Counted from the stretch's first letter, positions 7,553-16,226 are shown. The stretch: 64,000 bases of DNA from Chitinophagaceae bacterium (GCA_019638595.1 JAHBTJ010000020.1:88025-152024); one strand, 5' to 3'. Numbers and translations: made by a program. Notes: generated from the letters alone by a model not told the origin.

Positions 7553-10198
7553 ATGATGACTTCAGTACAGATACGGCAGGCTTTCCTTGATTTTTTTCAG
7601 TCAAAAGGGCATCATATAGTGCCTTCGGCGCCAATTGTTATTAAAAATGATCCTACATTATTGTTTACCAACGCGGGAATGAACCAGTTCAAGGATTATT
7701 TCCTGGGCAATAAAAAAGCCCCTTATGCCCGCGTGGCAGATACGCAAAAATGTTTACGGGTAAGCGGTAAGCACAACGACCTGGAGGAAGTAGGGGTAGA
7801 TACCTATCATCATACCATGTTTGAAATGCTGGGCAACTGGAGCTTCGGCGATCCTCAAAACCCCGCCAACGGGTATTTTAAAAAAGAAGCCATAGCCTGG
7901 AGCTGGGAGCTGCTTACAGGAGTATATGGCATTCCTGAAGATCGTTTATACGTTACCATTTTTGAAGGGGATGCGACTGAAAATCTTCCCCGCGATGAAG
8001 AAGCATACAATGAATGGAAGAAAGTAATTGCGGAAGACAGGATATTGCCGGGTAGCAAGAAAGACAATTTCTGGGAGATGGGTGATACCGGTCCCTGCGG
8101 GCCCTGCACCGAAATACATGTAGACTGTCGCCCTGATGATGAAAGAAAAGCGATAGACGGCAAAACGCTGGTAAATAACGATCATCCGCAGGTGATAGAG
8201 ATCTGGAACAATGTATTCATACAATTCAATCGCTCAAAAAATGGAAGCCTTGATGCCCTGCCTGCCAAACATGTAGATACCGGTATGGGCTTTGAGCGCC
8301 TGGTGCGGGTGCTGCAGGGTAAAACCTCCAATTACGATACGGATGTGTTTACCGGCACCATTGAAGCCACGGAAAAAATAACCGGGAAAAAATACGATTT
8401 CAGCAACAGCCGGCAGGCGATAGCTTTTCGCGTAATTGCCGACCATATACGCGCCATCAGCTTTACCATTGCCGATGGGCAGTTGCCTTCCAATACCGGT
8501 GCAGGATATGTAATACGGAGGATATTAAGAAGGGCAGTGAGATATTATTATTCCTATCTCGATTATAAGCAACCTTTATTGCATCAGTTGGTAGTAACGC
8601 TGTCGTTGCAGTTCAAGTATGTTTTTCCCGAGCTATACCAGCAGGCGGAGTTTGTAACAAGAGTAGTACGCGAAGAAGAAGATGCGTTTTTACGGACGCT
8701 GGAAAAAGGGTTAAAAAGGATCGAGGACATTATCAGCGCCAAAAAGAATGATTCGGACACTATTATTTCCGGCAAAGACGCTTTTGAATTGTATGATACT
8801 TATGGTTTTCCTGCGGATCTTACACGACTTATTGCATCGGAAAATGGTTTGAAAATAGATGAAGCCGGCTTCAGTACCGAAATGCAGTTGCAGAAGGACC
8901 GCTCCCGCGTTGCTACTGCCATTGATACGGAAGATTGGGTAGAGATCCATAAGGCGGACAAAACCTCTTTTGTGGGATACAATGACCTGCTGATAGATAC
9001 ACAGGTAGTAAAATACCGGAAAGTAAAAGCCAAAGGAAAAGAGCAATACCAACTGGTGCTGGAAGCTACCCCGTTTTATGCGGAGAGTGGCGGACAGGTG
9101 GGCGATACCGGCTACCTGCAGTTTGGCGACGAAAAAATAACGGTAAACGATACCCGGAAAGAGAACGATCTTTTTATTCATTTTACCGATCGTTTGCCGG
9201 CCGATATTACATTGCCTGTAACGGCCGCTGTTAACTGGGAGAAAAGATTGTATACCATGTACAATCATACCGCTACGCATTTATTGCATGCGGCCTTGCG
9301 GCAGGTGCTGGGTAAACATGTAGCACAAAAAGGCTCTATGGTATCTGCCGGTGAGCTCCGTTTCGATTTTTCGCATTTCGCTAAGGTAACAGACGAAGAA
9401 TTACGCCGGGTGGAACTATTGGTGAATGAAAAAATAAGAGCCAATATACCTGTTGTTATTAAAGAAATGCCCAAAGAGGAAGCTTTAAAGCTGGGCGCCA
9501 TGGCATTGTTCGGCGAAAAATACGGAGATGCGGTAAGAGTGGTCATTATAGATCCTGAATATTCCATTGAGCTGTGTGGCGGCACCCATGTGGGGCATAC
9601 AGGCATGATCGGGTTGTTTACCGTAACGTCTGAATCTGCTGTGGCGGCTGGTGTTCGCCGTATAGAAGCCTTAACCGGCACCGCAGCTATACAATACAGT
9701 TTTGAAAAAATAAGCCAGTACAAACACATTGGTGAACTGCTGAAAGCGAAAGATCCGTTGAAAGCTATTGAAAAGCTGATGGAAGAAAAGAACGCGCTGC
9801 AGAAAAAAGTGGAAGGACTGGAGGCGAGACAACTCGTACAGTTGAGAAATGAACTTTTACAGAAAGATGAGATAGTGAACGGTGTAACTTTCATAGGGCA
9901 GATAGTACAGGTAAGCAATGCCGATGCATTAAAGAAACTTTGTTTTGATGTAAAAAACAATCTCCGCGATTATGTAATGGTTGTATGCGCCAATATTGAT
10001 GGCAAGCCATTTGTAGCTATCGGTATGTCGGATGTGGTGGCGGCAGCCAGGAACCTGGATGCGGGAAAGATCATCAAAGAGCAGGTGGCGCCCCTGATAA
10101 AAGGCGGCGGCGGCGGGCAAAAAACACTGGCTACCGCAGGCGGACAGGATGCATCGCAATTGCAACCGGTGATCAATAAGGTAAGATCATTACTGTAG
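7553..10198 (+). CDS. alaS: Alanyl-tRNA synthetase
   Basis: An 881-residue protein, the normal bacterial length. The class II catalytic core begins at VQIRQAFLDFFQSKGHHIVP and contains HHTMFEMLGNWSFGD and TGAGYVIRRILRRAVRYYY. The editing domain has HTATHLLHAALRQVLG and ELCGGTHVGHTGMIG, the zinc-site His and Cys/His residues. The DHHA1/C-Ala tail includes GGGGGQKTLATAGGQ near the end. It charges tRNA-Ala and clears mischarged Ser and Gly. Two adjacent ATG codons (7553 and 7556) could start it. A possible -7 box TACCTTCG is at 7474-7481, followed by a short GCACCC/GGGTGC hairpin. Confidence 0.97.
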   Translation: MMTSVQIRQAFLDFFQSKGHHIVPSAPIVIKNDPTLLFTNAGMNQFKDYFLGNKKAPYARVADTQKCLRVSGKHNDLEEVGVDTYHHTMFEMLGNWSFGDPQNPANGYFKKEAIAWSWELLTGVYGIPEDRLYVTIFEGDATENLPRDEEAYNEWKKVIAEDRILPGSKKDNFWEMGDTGPCGPCTEIHVDCRPDDERKAIDGKTLVNNDHPQVIEIWNNVFIQFNRSKNGSLDALPAKHVDTGMGFERLVRVLQGKTSNYDTDVFTGTIEATEKITGKKYDFSNSRQAIAFRVIADHIRAISFTIADGQLPSNTGAGYVIRRILRRAVRYYYSYLDYKQPLLHQLVVTLSLQFKYVFPELYQQAEFVTRVVREEEDAFLRTLEKGLKRIEDIISAKKNDSDTIISGKDAFELYDTYGFPADLTRLIASENGLKIDEAGFSTEMQLQKDRSRVATAIDTEDWVEIHKADKTSFVGYNDLLIDTQVVKYRKVKAKGKEQYQLVLEATPFYAESGGQVGDTGYLQFGDEKITVNDTRKENDLFIHFTDRLPADITLPVTAAVNWEKRLYTMYNHTATHLLHAALRQVLGKHVAQKGSMVSAGELRFDFSHFAKVTDEELRRVELLVNEKIRANIPVVIKEMPKEEALKLGAMALFGEKYGDAVRVVIIDPEYSIELCGGTHVGHTGMIGLFTVTSESAVAAGVRRIEALTGTAAIQYSFEKISQYKHIGELLKAKDPLKAIEKLMEEKNALQKKVEGLEARQLVQLRNELLQKDEIVNGVTFIGQIVQVSNADALKKLCFDVKNNLRDYVMVVCANIDGKPFVAIGMSDVVAAARNLDAGKIIKEQVAPLIKGGGGGQKTLATAGGQDASQLQPVINKVRSLL

Positions 10199-10320
10199 CT
10201 GCATGAAAAAATGATTTGTAGAAATAAATCCCCTTATGATACATATATGCTCCCTAAAAGGTTTGTGCAAAATCCGTGAAATTTTCCCGGTCAAATACAC
10301 TCCCCCGAGCCGGTCATGTA

Positions 10321-10353
10321 AACCTGTAAGCCATGCCGGTATTGCAGGTTTTT
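10321..10353 (+). terminator. Probable terminator of alaS
   Basis: AACCTGTAA pairs with TTGCAGGTT, with one G-U pair, around a 12-nt loop, followed by a short T-run. It is about 120 bp after alaS and 45 bp before dps. The short T-run makes this a moderate call. Confidence 0.5.
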
Positions 10354-10397
10354 ATGTTATGGTGTAATTCTTGTACTTTAGGTAAAAAACATATATT

Positions 10398-10871
10398 ATG
10401 GCTAAAGTAAATATTGGCATCACAGAGAAAAACCGCCAGTCCGTTGCAAAAATCCTGAACCAGATCCTGGCCGATGAACACGTATTATATAACAAAACAC
10501 GCAGCTACCACTGGAACGTGGAAGGGCCCAGCTTTATGGAATTGCATAAGCTGTATGAGGCACAATACACCGAGCTTGCCGAAGTAATTGACGAAATAGC
10601 CGAGCGGATCCGCACCATTGGTTACTACGCGGAAGGCAGGCTGAGCGAACTGCTGAAACTGGCATCCTTAAAGGAACCTGCCGTACCGACAGGGTTTAAA
10701 GAACAAATTCCGAACCTTGATGCCGATCATGAAAAGATAATTATCAACCTGCGCAAACAGATAGATGAGTTTGATGAAAAATATAAAGATGTAGGCAGCA
10801 GCGATTTTTTAACCGGCTTACTAAAGCAGCATGAAAAAATGGCCTGGATGCTGAGGTCTTACCTGGGATAA
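10398..10871 (+). CDS. dps: Dps family ferritin-like DNA-protection protein
   Basis: A 157-residue four-helix protein. The ferroxidase motif of the Dps family is intact: NKTRSYHWNVEGPSFMELHK followed by YTELAEVIDEIAERIRTIG, with the conserved His, Asp and Glu residues shared between subunits. Dps assembles into a dodecamer that oxidises and stores iron with hydrogen peroxide and protects DNA under oxidative or starvation stress. The N terminus is short with little basic character, so DNA binding is not obvious. The possible promoter TACTTTAG at 10375-10382 resembles the TAnnTTTG box. Confidence 0.9.
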   Translation: MAKVNIGITEKNRQSVAKILNQILADEHVLYNKTRSYHWNVEGPSFMELHKLYEAQYTELAEVIDEIAERIRTIGYYAEGRLSELLKLASLKEPAVPTGFKEQIPNLDADHEKIIINLRKQIDEFDEKYKDVGSSDFLTGLLKQHEKMAWMLRSYLG

Positions 10872-10875
10872 AACT

Positions 10876-10970
10876 TTGTTACAGGTTGCAGGATACAGGT
10901 TCAGGAGATTTATTGTTTATGGTTTGAGGTTTGTAGTTGTGCAACCTGTAACCTGCGACTTGCAACCACT
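10876..10970. repeat. Dispersed intergenic repeat, copy 3, inverted relative to others
   Basis: TTACAGGTTGCAGGATACAG, TTTATTGTTTATGGTTTGAGG and GCAACCTGTAACCTGCGAC are reverse-complement and direct forms of the same words seen in the 45436 and 49838 copies. It fills the gap between dps and the LacI regulator. Confidence 0.55.
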
Positions 10971-10971
10971 G

Positions 10972-11982
10972 CTACTTTGTGGAATCTCTTATTACCAGTT
11001 TCGTGCGTAATGAAATAGTTTGTTCCGGGCTTTCAGGTTTTAATATAGCGTCAATCAAAATGCCAATTGCCAGCTTTCCTACTTCATAACTGGGTTGCAT
11101 AACCGTAGTAAGGGATGGTTGTATGACTGCACTTACGGGATCGTCATTAAAACCCGCCACTTTGATATCGCCGGGTACATTGATTCCTTTTTTTTGCATG
11201 TATTGAATAGCGGATATAGCCGAAAGATCATTAATAAAAAAGATACCGTCGGGCATAGGCCGGCTCGCAATAATTTTTTTGATGGCGGGCAGCGCGTCTT
11301 CTTCAAACGCATTGCAGCGTAATATCAATTTGTCATTTACAGGCAACCCGTATTTTGCCAGGGCGTCTATATAACCTTTCATCCTGTTGGCAGATACAGA
11401 TGCGTTTACCGGGCCTGCTAGGTGGGCTATCCTTTTGCATCCTTTTCTGATAAGGTGTTCCACTGCTTTAAAAGCACCTTCGTATTCATCTACAATAACT
11501 TTACTACAGGTAAAATCCGGAAGCGTTCTGTCGAACATTACAACAGGAACGCCCAACTGTTTTACTTTTTCAAATTCCGCGGTGTTTTTAGTGTCTTTCG
11601 ACACAGAGATCAGCAGCCCGTCTACATGACAGGCTAATAGTTTTTTAATACTTCGTATTTCCTGTCCCGCGTCTTCATTACTCTGGCAGAACATCAGGTG
11701 ATAATCATAGGCATTGGCAACTTCCGTCATACCACTTAATGCATCCGAAAAATAATTAGAATGAATGGCGGGTACTACAACTCCGATGATTTTTGTTTTT
11801 TTCTTTACCAACCCCTGTGCCATTACATTAGGCTCATAGCTAAGCTCGGCAGCAAGTTTTAATACCGCGTTTTTTGTTCCGGGATTGATATCCGGAGCAT
11901 TGCGCAACGCGCGTGATACGGTAGACACAGAAATATTCAATTGACGGGCAAGGTCTTTAATTGTTACTTGTGCAGTGCTCAT
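10972..11982 (-). CDS. LacI-family transcriptional regulator of the adjacent carbohydrate genes
   Basis: A 336-residue protein. The N-terminal helix-turn-helix is TIKDLARQLNISVSTVSRAL, followed by the hinge segment YEPNVMAQGLVKKKTKIIG. The rest is a periplasmic-binding-protein-like sensor (VVVPAIHSNYFSDALSGMTE through PSYEVGKLAIGILID). It probably binds a sugar and releases an operator. It is divergent from the GH127-like gene, and an 18-bp palindrome of the LacI type sits between them at 12070-12087. A weaker related site is nearer its own start, suggesting autoregulation. The same operator precedes susC at 28551, so the regulon probably spans the CRISPR cassette. Confidence 0.88.
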   Translation of the reverse strand: MSTAQVTIKDLARQLNISVSTVSRALRNAPDINPGTKNAVLKLAAELSYEPNVMAQGLVKKKTKIIGVVVPAIHSNYFSDALSGMTEVANAYDYHLMFCQSNEDAGQEIRSIKKLLACHVDGLLISVSKDTKNTAEFEKVKQLGVPVVMFDRTLPDFTCSKVIVDEYEGAFKAVEHLIRKGCKRIAHLAGPVNASVSANRMKGYIDALAKYGLPVNDKLILRCNAFEEDALPAIKKIIASRPMPDGIFFINDLSAISAIQYMQKKGINVPGDIKVAGFNDDPVSAVIQPSLTTVMQPSYEVGKLAIGILIDAILKPESPEQTISLRTKLVIRDSTK

Positions 11983-12020
11983 TTCTCAATATATCAAACA
12001 TTGAACAATATAGAGTATTC

Positions 12021-12040
12021 ATTTACGTAACCGGTAAGCC
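12021..12040. promoter_or_regulatory. Possible secondary operator near the LacI regulator start
   Basis: TTACGTAACCGGTAAGCC shares the ACCGGTAA core with the main operator at 12070-12087 and lies about 40-58 bp upstream of the regulator start codon. It is weaker and not fully palindromic. Autoregulation is an inference. Confidence 0.35.
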
Positions 12041-12069
12041 AACCTCTTCAAATTTAACCAATTACCGGA

Positions 12070-12087
12070 AACGTTACCGGTAACGTT
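12070..12087. promoter_or_regulatory. LacI-type operator in front of the GH127-like gene
   Basis: AACGTTACCGGTAACGTT is a perfect 18-bp palindrome ending 60 bp before the GH127-like start codon. The site at 28472-28495 in front of susC aligns with it as AACGTT-x-CCGG-x-AACGTT and ends 56 bp before its start codon. The matching sequence and geometry point to one regulator. Confidence 0.75.
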
Positions 12088-12146
12088 ATATCAGAAAACA
12101 GGGCAATTATTTGAACGGCTTACTTTGTTTGCTCTAATTTAGAAAC

Positions 12147-14156
12147 ATGAAGAAACTGATTTACCTACTGCTGTTGAAATGTTTTACTATGAATATAGCT
12201 GCTGCTCCATTACCGGATACTACCAGGCAATTCTACCTTCAAAACCGCTATCCGCTTCACACCAAACCTTATATGGCATTACCGCTCGGAAGTATTCAAC
12301 CCAAAGGCTGGTTGTATCATCAACTTGCAGATATGAAAAACGGAATGTGCGGCAAGCTGGATGAATTGTATCCGCAGGTATTGGGCAAACGCAATGGCTG
12401 GCTGGGTGGCGACGGTGATGTGTGGGAGCGGGGACCTTACTGGTTAGATGGGCTGGTACCTCTTGCTTATATTCTGAATGATGAAGCATTAAAAGCAAAA
12501 GCGCAGGAGTGGGTTGAATGGAGTTTGCAACACCAGATGAATGATGGTTATTTTGGACCGGTTCCGCCGGAGAAAGAGCCTGAACCAGAGGCCGGTCTGC
12601 AGCGGGATAGAGCGCGTGACTGGTGGCCTAAAATGGTAATGCTGAAAGTATTGCAGCAGTATTATGATGCAACGAAAGATAAAAGAGTCATTGATCTGAT
12701 GTTAAAATACGCGCGTTATCAATTAAAAACATTACCTCTTACACCCCTTGGTCACTATTCGTGGTGGGGCTCGCAGCGTGGCGGCGATAACCTGCTGGTG
12801 GTATATTGGTTGTACAACATAACAGGTGAAAAATTCCTGCTCGATCTTGCCGAAATAGTGCACAGGCAATCTTTTGACTGGTATGGTACTTTTATGCATA
12901 CCGACGATGTAGCCACCCCTTATAAATTCCATACAGTGAACCTGGCGCAGGGTATTAAAGAACCGCTTATTTATTATCAGCAACATCCCGAACAGAAATA
13001 CGTGGATGCAGTGAATAAGGCTTTCAGGGATATCCGCCACTACCTGGGGCAGGCGCAGGGTATGTATGGCGCCGATGAGCTAACGAGGGGAAACGATCCT
13101 GTACACGGTTCGGAATTGTGTTCGTCGGTGGAAATGATGTATTCGCTTGAAAATATGATTTCTATAATCGGCGACGTAAAAATGATGGACCATCTTGAGA
13201 AGATCGCATACAACGCTTTGCCTGCACAGGTTGAAAACAATTATGTGGGCAGGCAGTATTACCAGCAGGCCAACCAGGTAATGGTAACCAGGCACCACCG
13301 GAATTTTGTTACAGCTTACGATGGTACCGATCAGTGTTTTGGAGTACTCACAGGGTTTCCCTGCTGCACCACCAATATGCACCAGGGTTGGCCTAAATTT
13401 GTGCAGAGTCTTTGGTTTGCTACCGAAGACCTGGGACTGGCAGCCCTCCTGTATGGAGCCTCAGAAATTACGGCTAAAGTGGCGGATGGATCGGAAGTGA
13501 AATTTACAGAAGAAACCAATTATCCTTTTTCAGATAAAATAAAGTTCAGGTATCATTCGAAAAAGCAATTGTTGTTCCCGTTGCATCTGCGCATACCCTC
13601 GTGGTGTAAACAGGCGTCCATCACAATTAATGGAGAAGTTTGGATGACTCCTGAAGGAGGCCAGATCGTAAAAGTGAATCGTAAATGGAAAGATGGAGAT
13701 GAAGTGGAATTGCAATTGCCTATGGAAGTAAAGACCAGCAGGTGGTTCAACAATTCGGTTGCGGTGGAGAGGGGGCCGCTGGTGTATGCCCTGCGTATTG
13801 AAGAAAGCTGGAAAAATGTAAAAGGCACGGACAAATACGGCGACTATCGGGAAGTGCGCCCGTTATCGCCCTGGAATTACGGCTTATGGGATGATGCATT
13901 AAAGCAACCTGCTTCAATGTTTAAAGTACAGATAAAAGAAAAGGTTCCGGATCGTCCATGGAATAATAAAGATGCCCCTGTAGAGATAACTTTGAAGGCT
14001 AAACGAATTCCGGAATGGCAATTGTACAATGAAACGTCTGGGCCATTGCCGTATAGTCCTATCCGTTATCTGAAAGATCAGCCCGCAGAAAATATTACGC
14101 TGGTACCTTACGGTTGTACTAAATTAAGGATCAGCCAGTTCCCGGTGGCGCTGTAG
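12147..14156 (+). CDS. GH127-related glycoside hydrolase (DUF1680 fold, beta-L-arabinofuranosidase-like)
   Basis: A 669-residue secreted protein with signal peptide MKKLIYLLLLKCFTMNIAAA. It has the alpha/alpha-barrel signature of the DUF1680 group: GGDGDVWERGPYWLDGLVPL, WWPKMVMLKVLQQYYDATKD, GSELCSSVEMMYSLE and GFPCCTTNMHQGWPKF. In GH127 the Glu-x-Cys and Cys-Cys motifs bind zinc, and one Cys of the pair is the nucleophile; both motifs are present (SELC and PCC). A C-terminal beta domain follows (LFPLHLRIPSWC onward). It probably removes terminal L-arabinofuranose or a similar sugar in the periplasm. It differs clearly from the GH127 at 36895, so the two probably have different substrates. 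The family assignment at subfamily level is uncertain. Confidence 0.8.
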   Translation: MKKLIYLLLLKCFTMNIAAAPLPDTTRQFYLQNRYPLHTKPYMALPLGSIQPKGWLYHQLADMKNGMCGKLDELYPQVLGKRNGWLGGDGDVWERGPYWLDGLVPLAYILNDEALKAKAQEWVEWSLQHQMNDGYFGPVPPEKEPEPEAGLQRDRARDWWPKMVMLKVLQQYYDATKDKRVIDLMLKYARYQLKTLPLTPLGHYSWWGSQRGGDNLLVVYWLYNITGEKFLLDLAEIVHRQSFDWYGTFMHTDDVATPYKFHTVNLAQGIKEPLIYYQQHPEQKYVDAVNKAFRDIRHYLGQAQGMYGADELTRGNDPVHGSELCSSVEMMYSLENMISIIGDVKMMDHLEKIAYNALPAQVENNYVGRQYYQQANQVMVTRHHRNFVTAYDGTDQCFGVLTGFPCCTTNMHQGWPKFVQSLWFATEDLGLAALLYGASEITAKVADGSEVKFTEETNYPFSDKIKFRYHSKKQLLFPLHLRIPSWCKQASITINGEVWMTPEGGQIVKVNRKWKDGDEVELQLPMEVKTSRWFNNSVAVERGPLVYALRIEESWKNVKGTDKYGDYREVRPLSPWNYGLWDDALKQPASMFKVQIKEKVPDRPWNNKDAPVEITLKAKRIPEWQLYNETSGPLPYSPIRYLKDQPAENITLVPYGCTKLRISQFPVAL

Positions 14157-14335
14157 TTTCCCGTCATTTCGAGCTACCAATTAGGCGGCGCCTCCATCAT
14201 TGTGGCGTGACAAGTTGCATTTGTTTGTTACAGCTTTCCGATTTGTAAGTATCCTAAGTCGGCTAAGTTATCAGCAAACGTATCAGGGCTCTGTTGCTGA
14301 ATTCACAGTACTAAAGCTTCATCAATCCCGCAAGG

Positions 14336-14480
14336 CGGGACGAAATCGGCCGTAGTCCCTGCCCCGTCCGTACCGGCACGGGCGGACGTCCGTCAGGCGG
14401 GGATTTCGGGCGCCTGCCCGATCTGAAGACCGTTCAGGCGGGGCTTTTTGGTTACTTTTTTCCGCAAAAAAGTAACAGAA
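14336..14480. repeat. GC-rich repeat ending in a perfect AT hairpin
   Basis: The region contains several CCGTCAGGCGGGG/CCGTTCAGGCGGGG words and short inverted pieces. It ends with GTTACTTTTTT, loop CCGC, AAAAAAGTAAC (14451-14476), a perfect 11-bp inverted repeat. It lies about 180 bp after the GH127-like gene, at the left edge of the CRISPR cassette. I recognise no gene in it; the minus-strand frame across it reads like translated repeat. Confidence 0.55.
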
Positions 14481-15080
14481 AAAAGCGGAGGGATTGTAGT
14501 TGAAAGGAAAACTGAGTTTGTGTAACAACAAATTTAAGTTCATAACCAGTTGATAAATAGCAAGCTGGATGAAATGTCATTGGCACCGAGCCTTCAATTA
14601 AATCACTTTGCTTCGAGGGAGAAATCTGCCTGACTTTTGCGCTATTACTTAGCATTGGTACTACTGCCCAATGGATCTACCTTCAGTGAGAACCATTTTC
14701 ATTGCGACAAAATCAGAAATAAGTAAATACCGCAATAAAGTTCTCCCTCGCGAAAGTTACATTAAACTATAACGTTCGTATCGGCTCAGTCGAGATAACA
14801 GGAACCGCAGCCGTTCATTTCGAACCGAATTAATGGATGCATAAATGATAAAGCACTTTTTCATTTGTGAGAACTTTTCTCACTGAAGGTAAAATCTGCC
14901 GGCTCTTGTATCTACACACAACGTTTATAGCCTCTAAGAGTTACTCCTTAAAACACAAAAACCTGCTGTTATTTTCATATAAAATTTGTAAATTAACGCT
15001 TCAACCCGGTTGCTTGTAATACCTGCAATATCATCTTCATAAACCCTTGTCCGTAATTTCAAGTAGGAGAGCTAAGGGAA
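14481..15080. other. Non-coding stretch with inverted repeat words
   Basis: No gene was seen. Two pairs of inverted repeats are present: CTACCTTCAGTGAGAA (14678-14692) against TTCTCACTGAAGGTA (14877-14891), and TTCGAGGGAGAA (about 14612) against TTCTCCCTCGCGAA (about 14742). The words GAAATCTGCC and AAAATCTGCC also repeat. These look like dispersed intergenic repeats or old element ends. The base composition is AT-rich compared with the GH127-like gene. Confidence 0.5.
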
Positions 15081-15081
15081 T

Positions 15082-15190
15082 AAAAAAGCCCCGTAGATAG
15101 ACGAGGCACTAAATGTTTTCACAACGGAATAATCCTTATTGTGAATTGCTTTCAGTTGTAAATATAAGTACTCTGCGTGATATTTAAAAT
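15082..15190 (-). ncRNA. tracrRNA of the type II-C system
   Basis: On the minus strand, 15160-15139 reads ACAACTGAAAGCAATTCACAA. Its GAAAGCAATTCACAA part is the exact complement of the crRNA handle TTGTGAATTGCTTTC. It continues with TAAGGATTATTCCG and TTGTGAAAACATTTAG, the nexus-like segment typical of Bacteroidota Cas9 tracrRNAs. It ends in a stem GCCTCGT / ACGGGGC followed by six T (15082-15108). The 5' end is not determined; AT-rich sequence with TAAATTTT near 15185-15195 could hold the promoter. The RNA pairs with each crRNA for loading into Cas9. Its strand shows that functional crRNAs are read from the minus strand of the array. Confidence 0.88.
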
Positions 15191-15294
15191 TTAAAAAGGA
15201 TGTAGTTGCAATCAAGGACAATATCATGTATAACAGATTGTAATATAATTATTTGAGAATAGGAGTATGTAAGGGAGGGTAAGAATCCCCTTTG

Positions 15295-15320
15295 GTTGTG
15301 AATTGCTTTCAATTCACAAC
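15295..15320 (+). repeat. Isolated, internally deleted CRISPR repeat
   Basis: GTTGTGAATT, loop GCTTTC, then AATTCACAAC: the first 20 nt equal the crRNA-sense start of the array repeat, followed directly by its end, with about 20 nt missing. The result is a perfect 10-bp hairpin. It lies between the tracrRNA and the DUF3800 gene, outside the array. In crRNA sense it is on the plus strand. Confidence 0.75.
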
Positions 15321-15329
15321 ATTCTTTTG

Positions 15330-15402
15330 TACCTTTGATGTGAACTATTTGGATCGGGGTGTCCCCAATCGGAATGAAGCCGGAGCAATCCGGCTTTGTT
15401 TT
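15330..15402 (+). ncRNA. Candidate small RNA with perfect -7 box and terminator
   Basis: TACCTTTG (15330-15337) matches the Bacteroidota -7 consensus TAnnTTTG exactly, with a TTG from the isolated repeat upstream. About 60 nt later a stem AAGCCGGA-GCAA-TCCGGCTT is followed by TGTTTTT (15377-15402). Between them GGGG-TGT-CCCC forms a second hairpin. No open frame fits. The transcript would run toward the end of the DUF3800 gene and its U-tract overlaps that stop codon, so antisense action is possible. It has no repeat handle of its own after the predicted start. Confidence 0.5.
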
Positions 15403-16136
15403 TAGGGAAAATTTTTTAATCCATAACGTTTTCCATTCTTGTTATAGAATTTATGCTTGAATACTTCAAAGGATGGATTGACCCTGTGAGGTTCTAAAAC
15501 ATAACGGGCTATCGGGTATGCAATCAAATCAGCCAATTGAAGTCCATTAATATTTTCTTTCTTCGATTTAAATTGAATGGATAAATTATACGCTTGTATT
15601 CTTTCTGGGGTTACATAGCCGGTTCCTCTTGATAAAATTCTTTGAAAATGTTCTTCCAGCTTTTTATCTTCTTTTTTGCCTCTCTTTTCAATAATGATAT
15701 TTAGCCCGCTAATTTTGATTTTGAGATCGTCAAGGAAAAAAATCGCCCGTTCAATTATGAATGATAGACCAATCTCATAAACATCGTCTGAAATCCTGCC
15801 ATATTTCCTTATGTAATTATCCTTCTTTATTGCTGAAGCTATAATCCTGTAATTTCTGGATGCAATAACATTATCCAATTGCTGATAAAAGCTTGCCTTT
15901 AATACTAAGTCGAATAAATACTTAAATTCTTTCTCGCATTTCCGTATGTCACGGGAGTGAAAAATGACATTTTCGCTTTGCCATATAGATCGCTTTATCG
16001 TATTAAAATCTTGTCGTAATAATTCATATTCTCCACTTGAAATAACAACTCCACATAGCAGGAACAAAGGAAAATTCGGGTTGAGGTTATTCAATCCGTG
16101 ATCCCCGCTTTCATCTATGAATAAATTAAAAAACAT
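15402..16136 (-). CDS. DUF3800 protein, putative RNase H-fold nuclease in the CRISPR cassette
   Basis: I choose ATG 16136 (MFFNLFIDESGDHGLNNLNP), giving 244 residues; the longer frame to 16181 would begin inside a repeat-derived small RNA. The family signature FIDESGD is at the N terminus and LQLADLIAYPIARYV near the C terminus. These acidic residues are thought to form the active site of an RNase H-like fold, though no DUF3800 activity is settled. The protein is cytoplasmic and Lys/Ile-rich, AT-rich like cas9 and unlike the flanking chromosome. It sits between the tracrRNA and cas9, divergent from cas9, sharing its promoter region. DUF3800 genes are often found in mobile or defence regions. 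Confidence 0.8.
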   Translation of the reverse strand: MFFNLFIDESGDHGLNNLNPNFPLFLLCGVVISSGEYELLRQDFNTIKRSIWQSENVIFHSRDIRKCEKEFKYLFDLVLKASFYQQLDNVIASRNYRIIASAIKKDNYIRKYGRISDDVYEIGLSFIIERAIFFLDDLKIKISGLNIIIEKRGKKEDKKLEEHFQRILSRGTGYVTPERIQAYNLSIQFKSKKENINGLQLADLIAYPIARYVLEPHRVNPSFEVFKHKFYNKNGKRYGLKNFP

Positions 16137-16152
16137 ATATTTATCAAATGTC

Positions 16153-16226
16153 AAAAAATGTGGGGAGTAAAAGCAATTCACAACATACTAATCTCAAGTT
16201 AATTAGATATAGTATATTTCCCCACA
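16153..16226 (-). ncRNA. Candidate guide-like small RNA carrying a CRISPR repeat handle, upstream of cas9
   Basis: On the minus strand TGTGGGGA (16226-16219) pairs perfectly with TCCCCACA (16166-16159), followed by TTTTTT: a closed 74-nt RNA with a terminator. A perfect -7 box TATATTTG is just upstream (16238-16231), placing the start at the stem. Inside it, 16184-16170 reads GTTGTGAATTGCTTT, the first 15 nt of the crRNA-sense repeat, able to pair with the tracrRNA. The 10 nt before this handle, AGATTAGTAT, are identical to the plus strand at 16247-16256, in the cas9 promoter. This is the layout of a Cas9 guide with a short seed match. Alternatively it is an attenuator leader of the DUF3800 gene, whose ATG is 17 nt downstream. 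Confidence 0.6.

Noticed and set aside
9265-9960. Long minus-strand frame inside alaS
   Set aside because: A shadow of alaS; rich in Ser, Cys and Phe with no recognisable domain.
14322-14655. Minus-strand frames of 67-73 codons in the GC-rich region
   Set aside because: They run through repeat words and a perfect hairpin, with no start signal or family resemblance.
14678-14891. 15-bp inverted repeats as ends of an insertion sequence
   Set aside because: The 190 bp between them encodes no transposase and no target duplication is visible; a dispersed repeat is more likely.
15295-15402. Plus-strand tracrRNA made of the solo repeat and the two following hairpins
   Set aside because: Only about 10 nt would pair with the crRNA handle and there is no nexus-like segment; the minus-strand RNA at 15082-15190 has a 15-nt exact anti-repeat, nexus and terminator.
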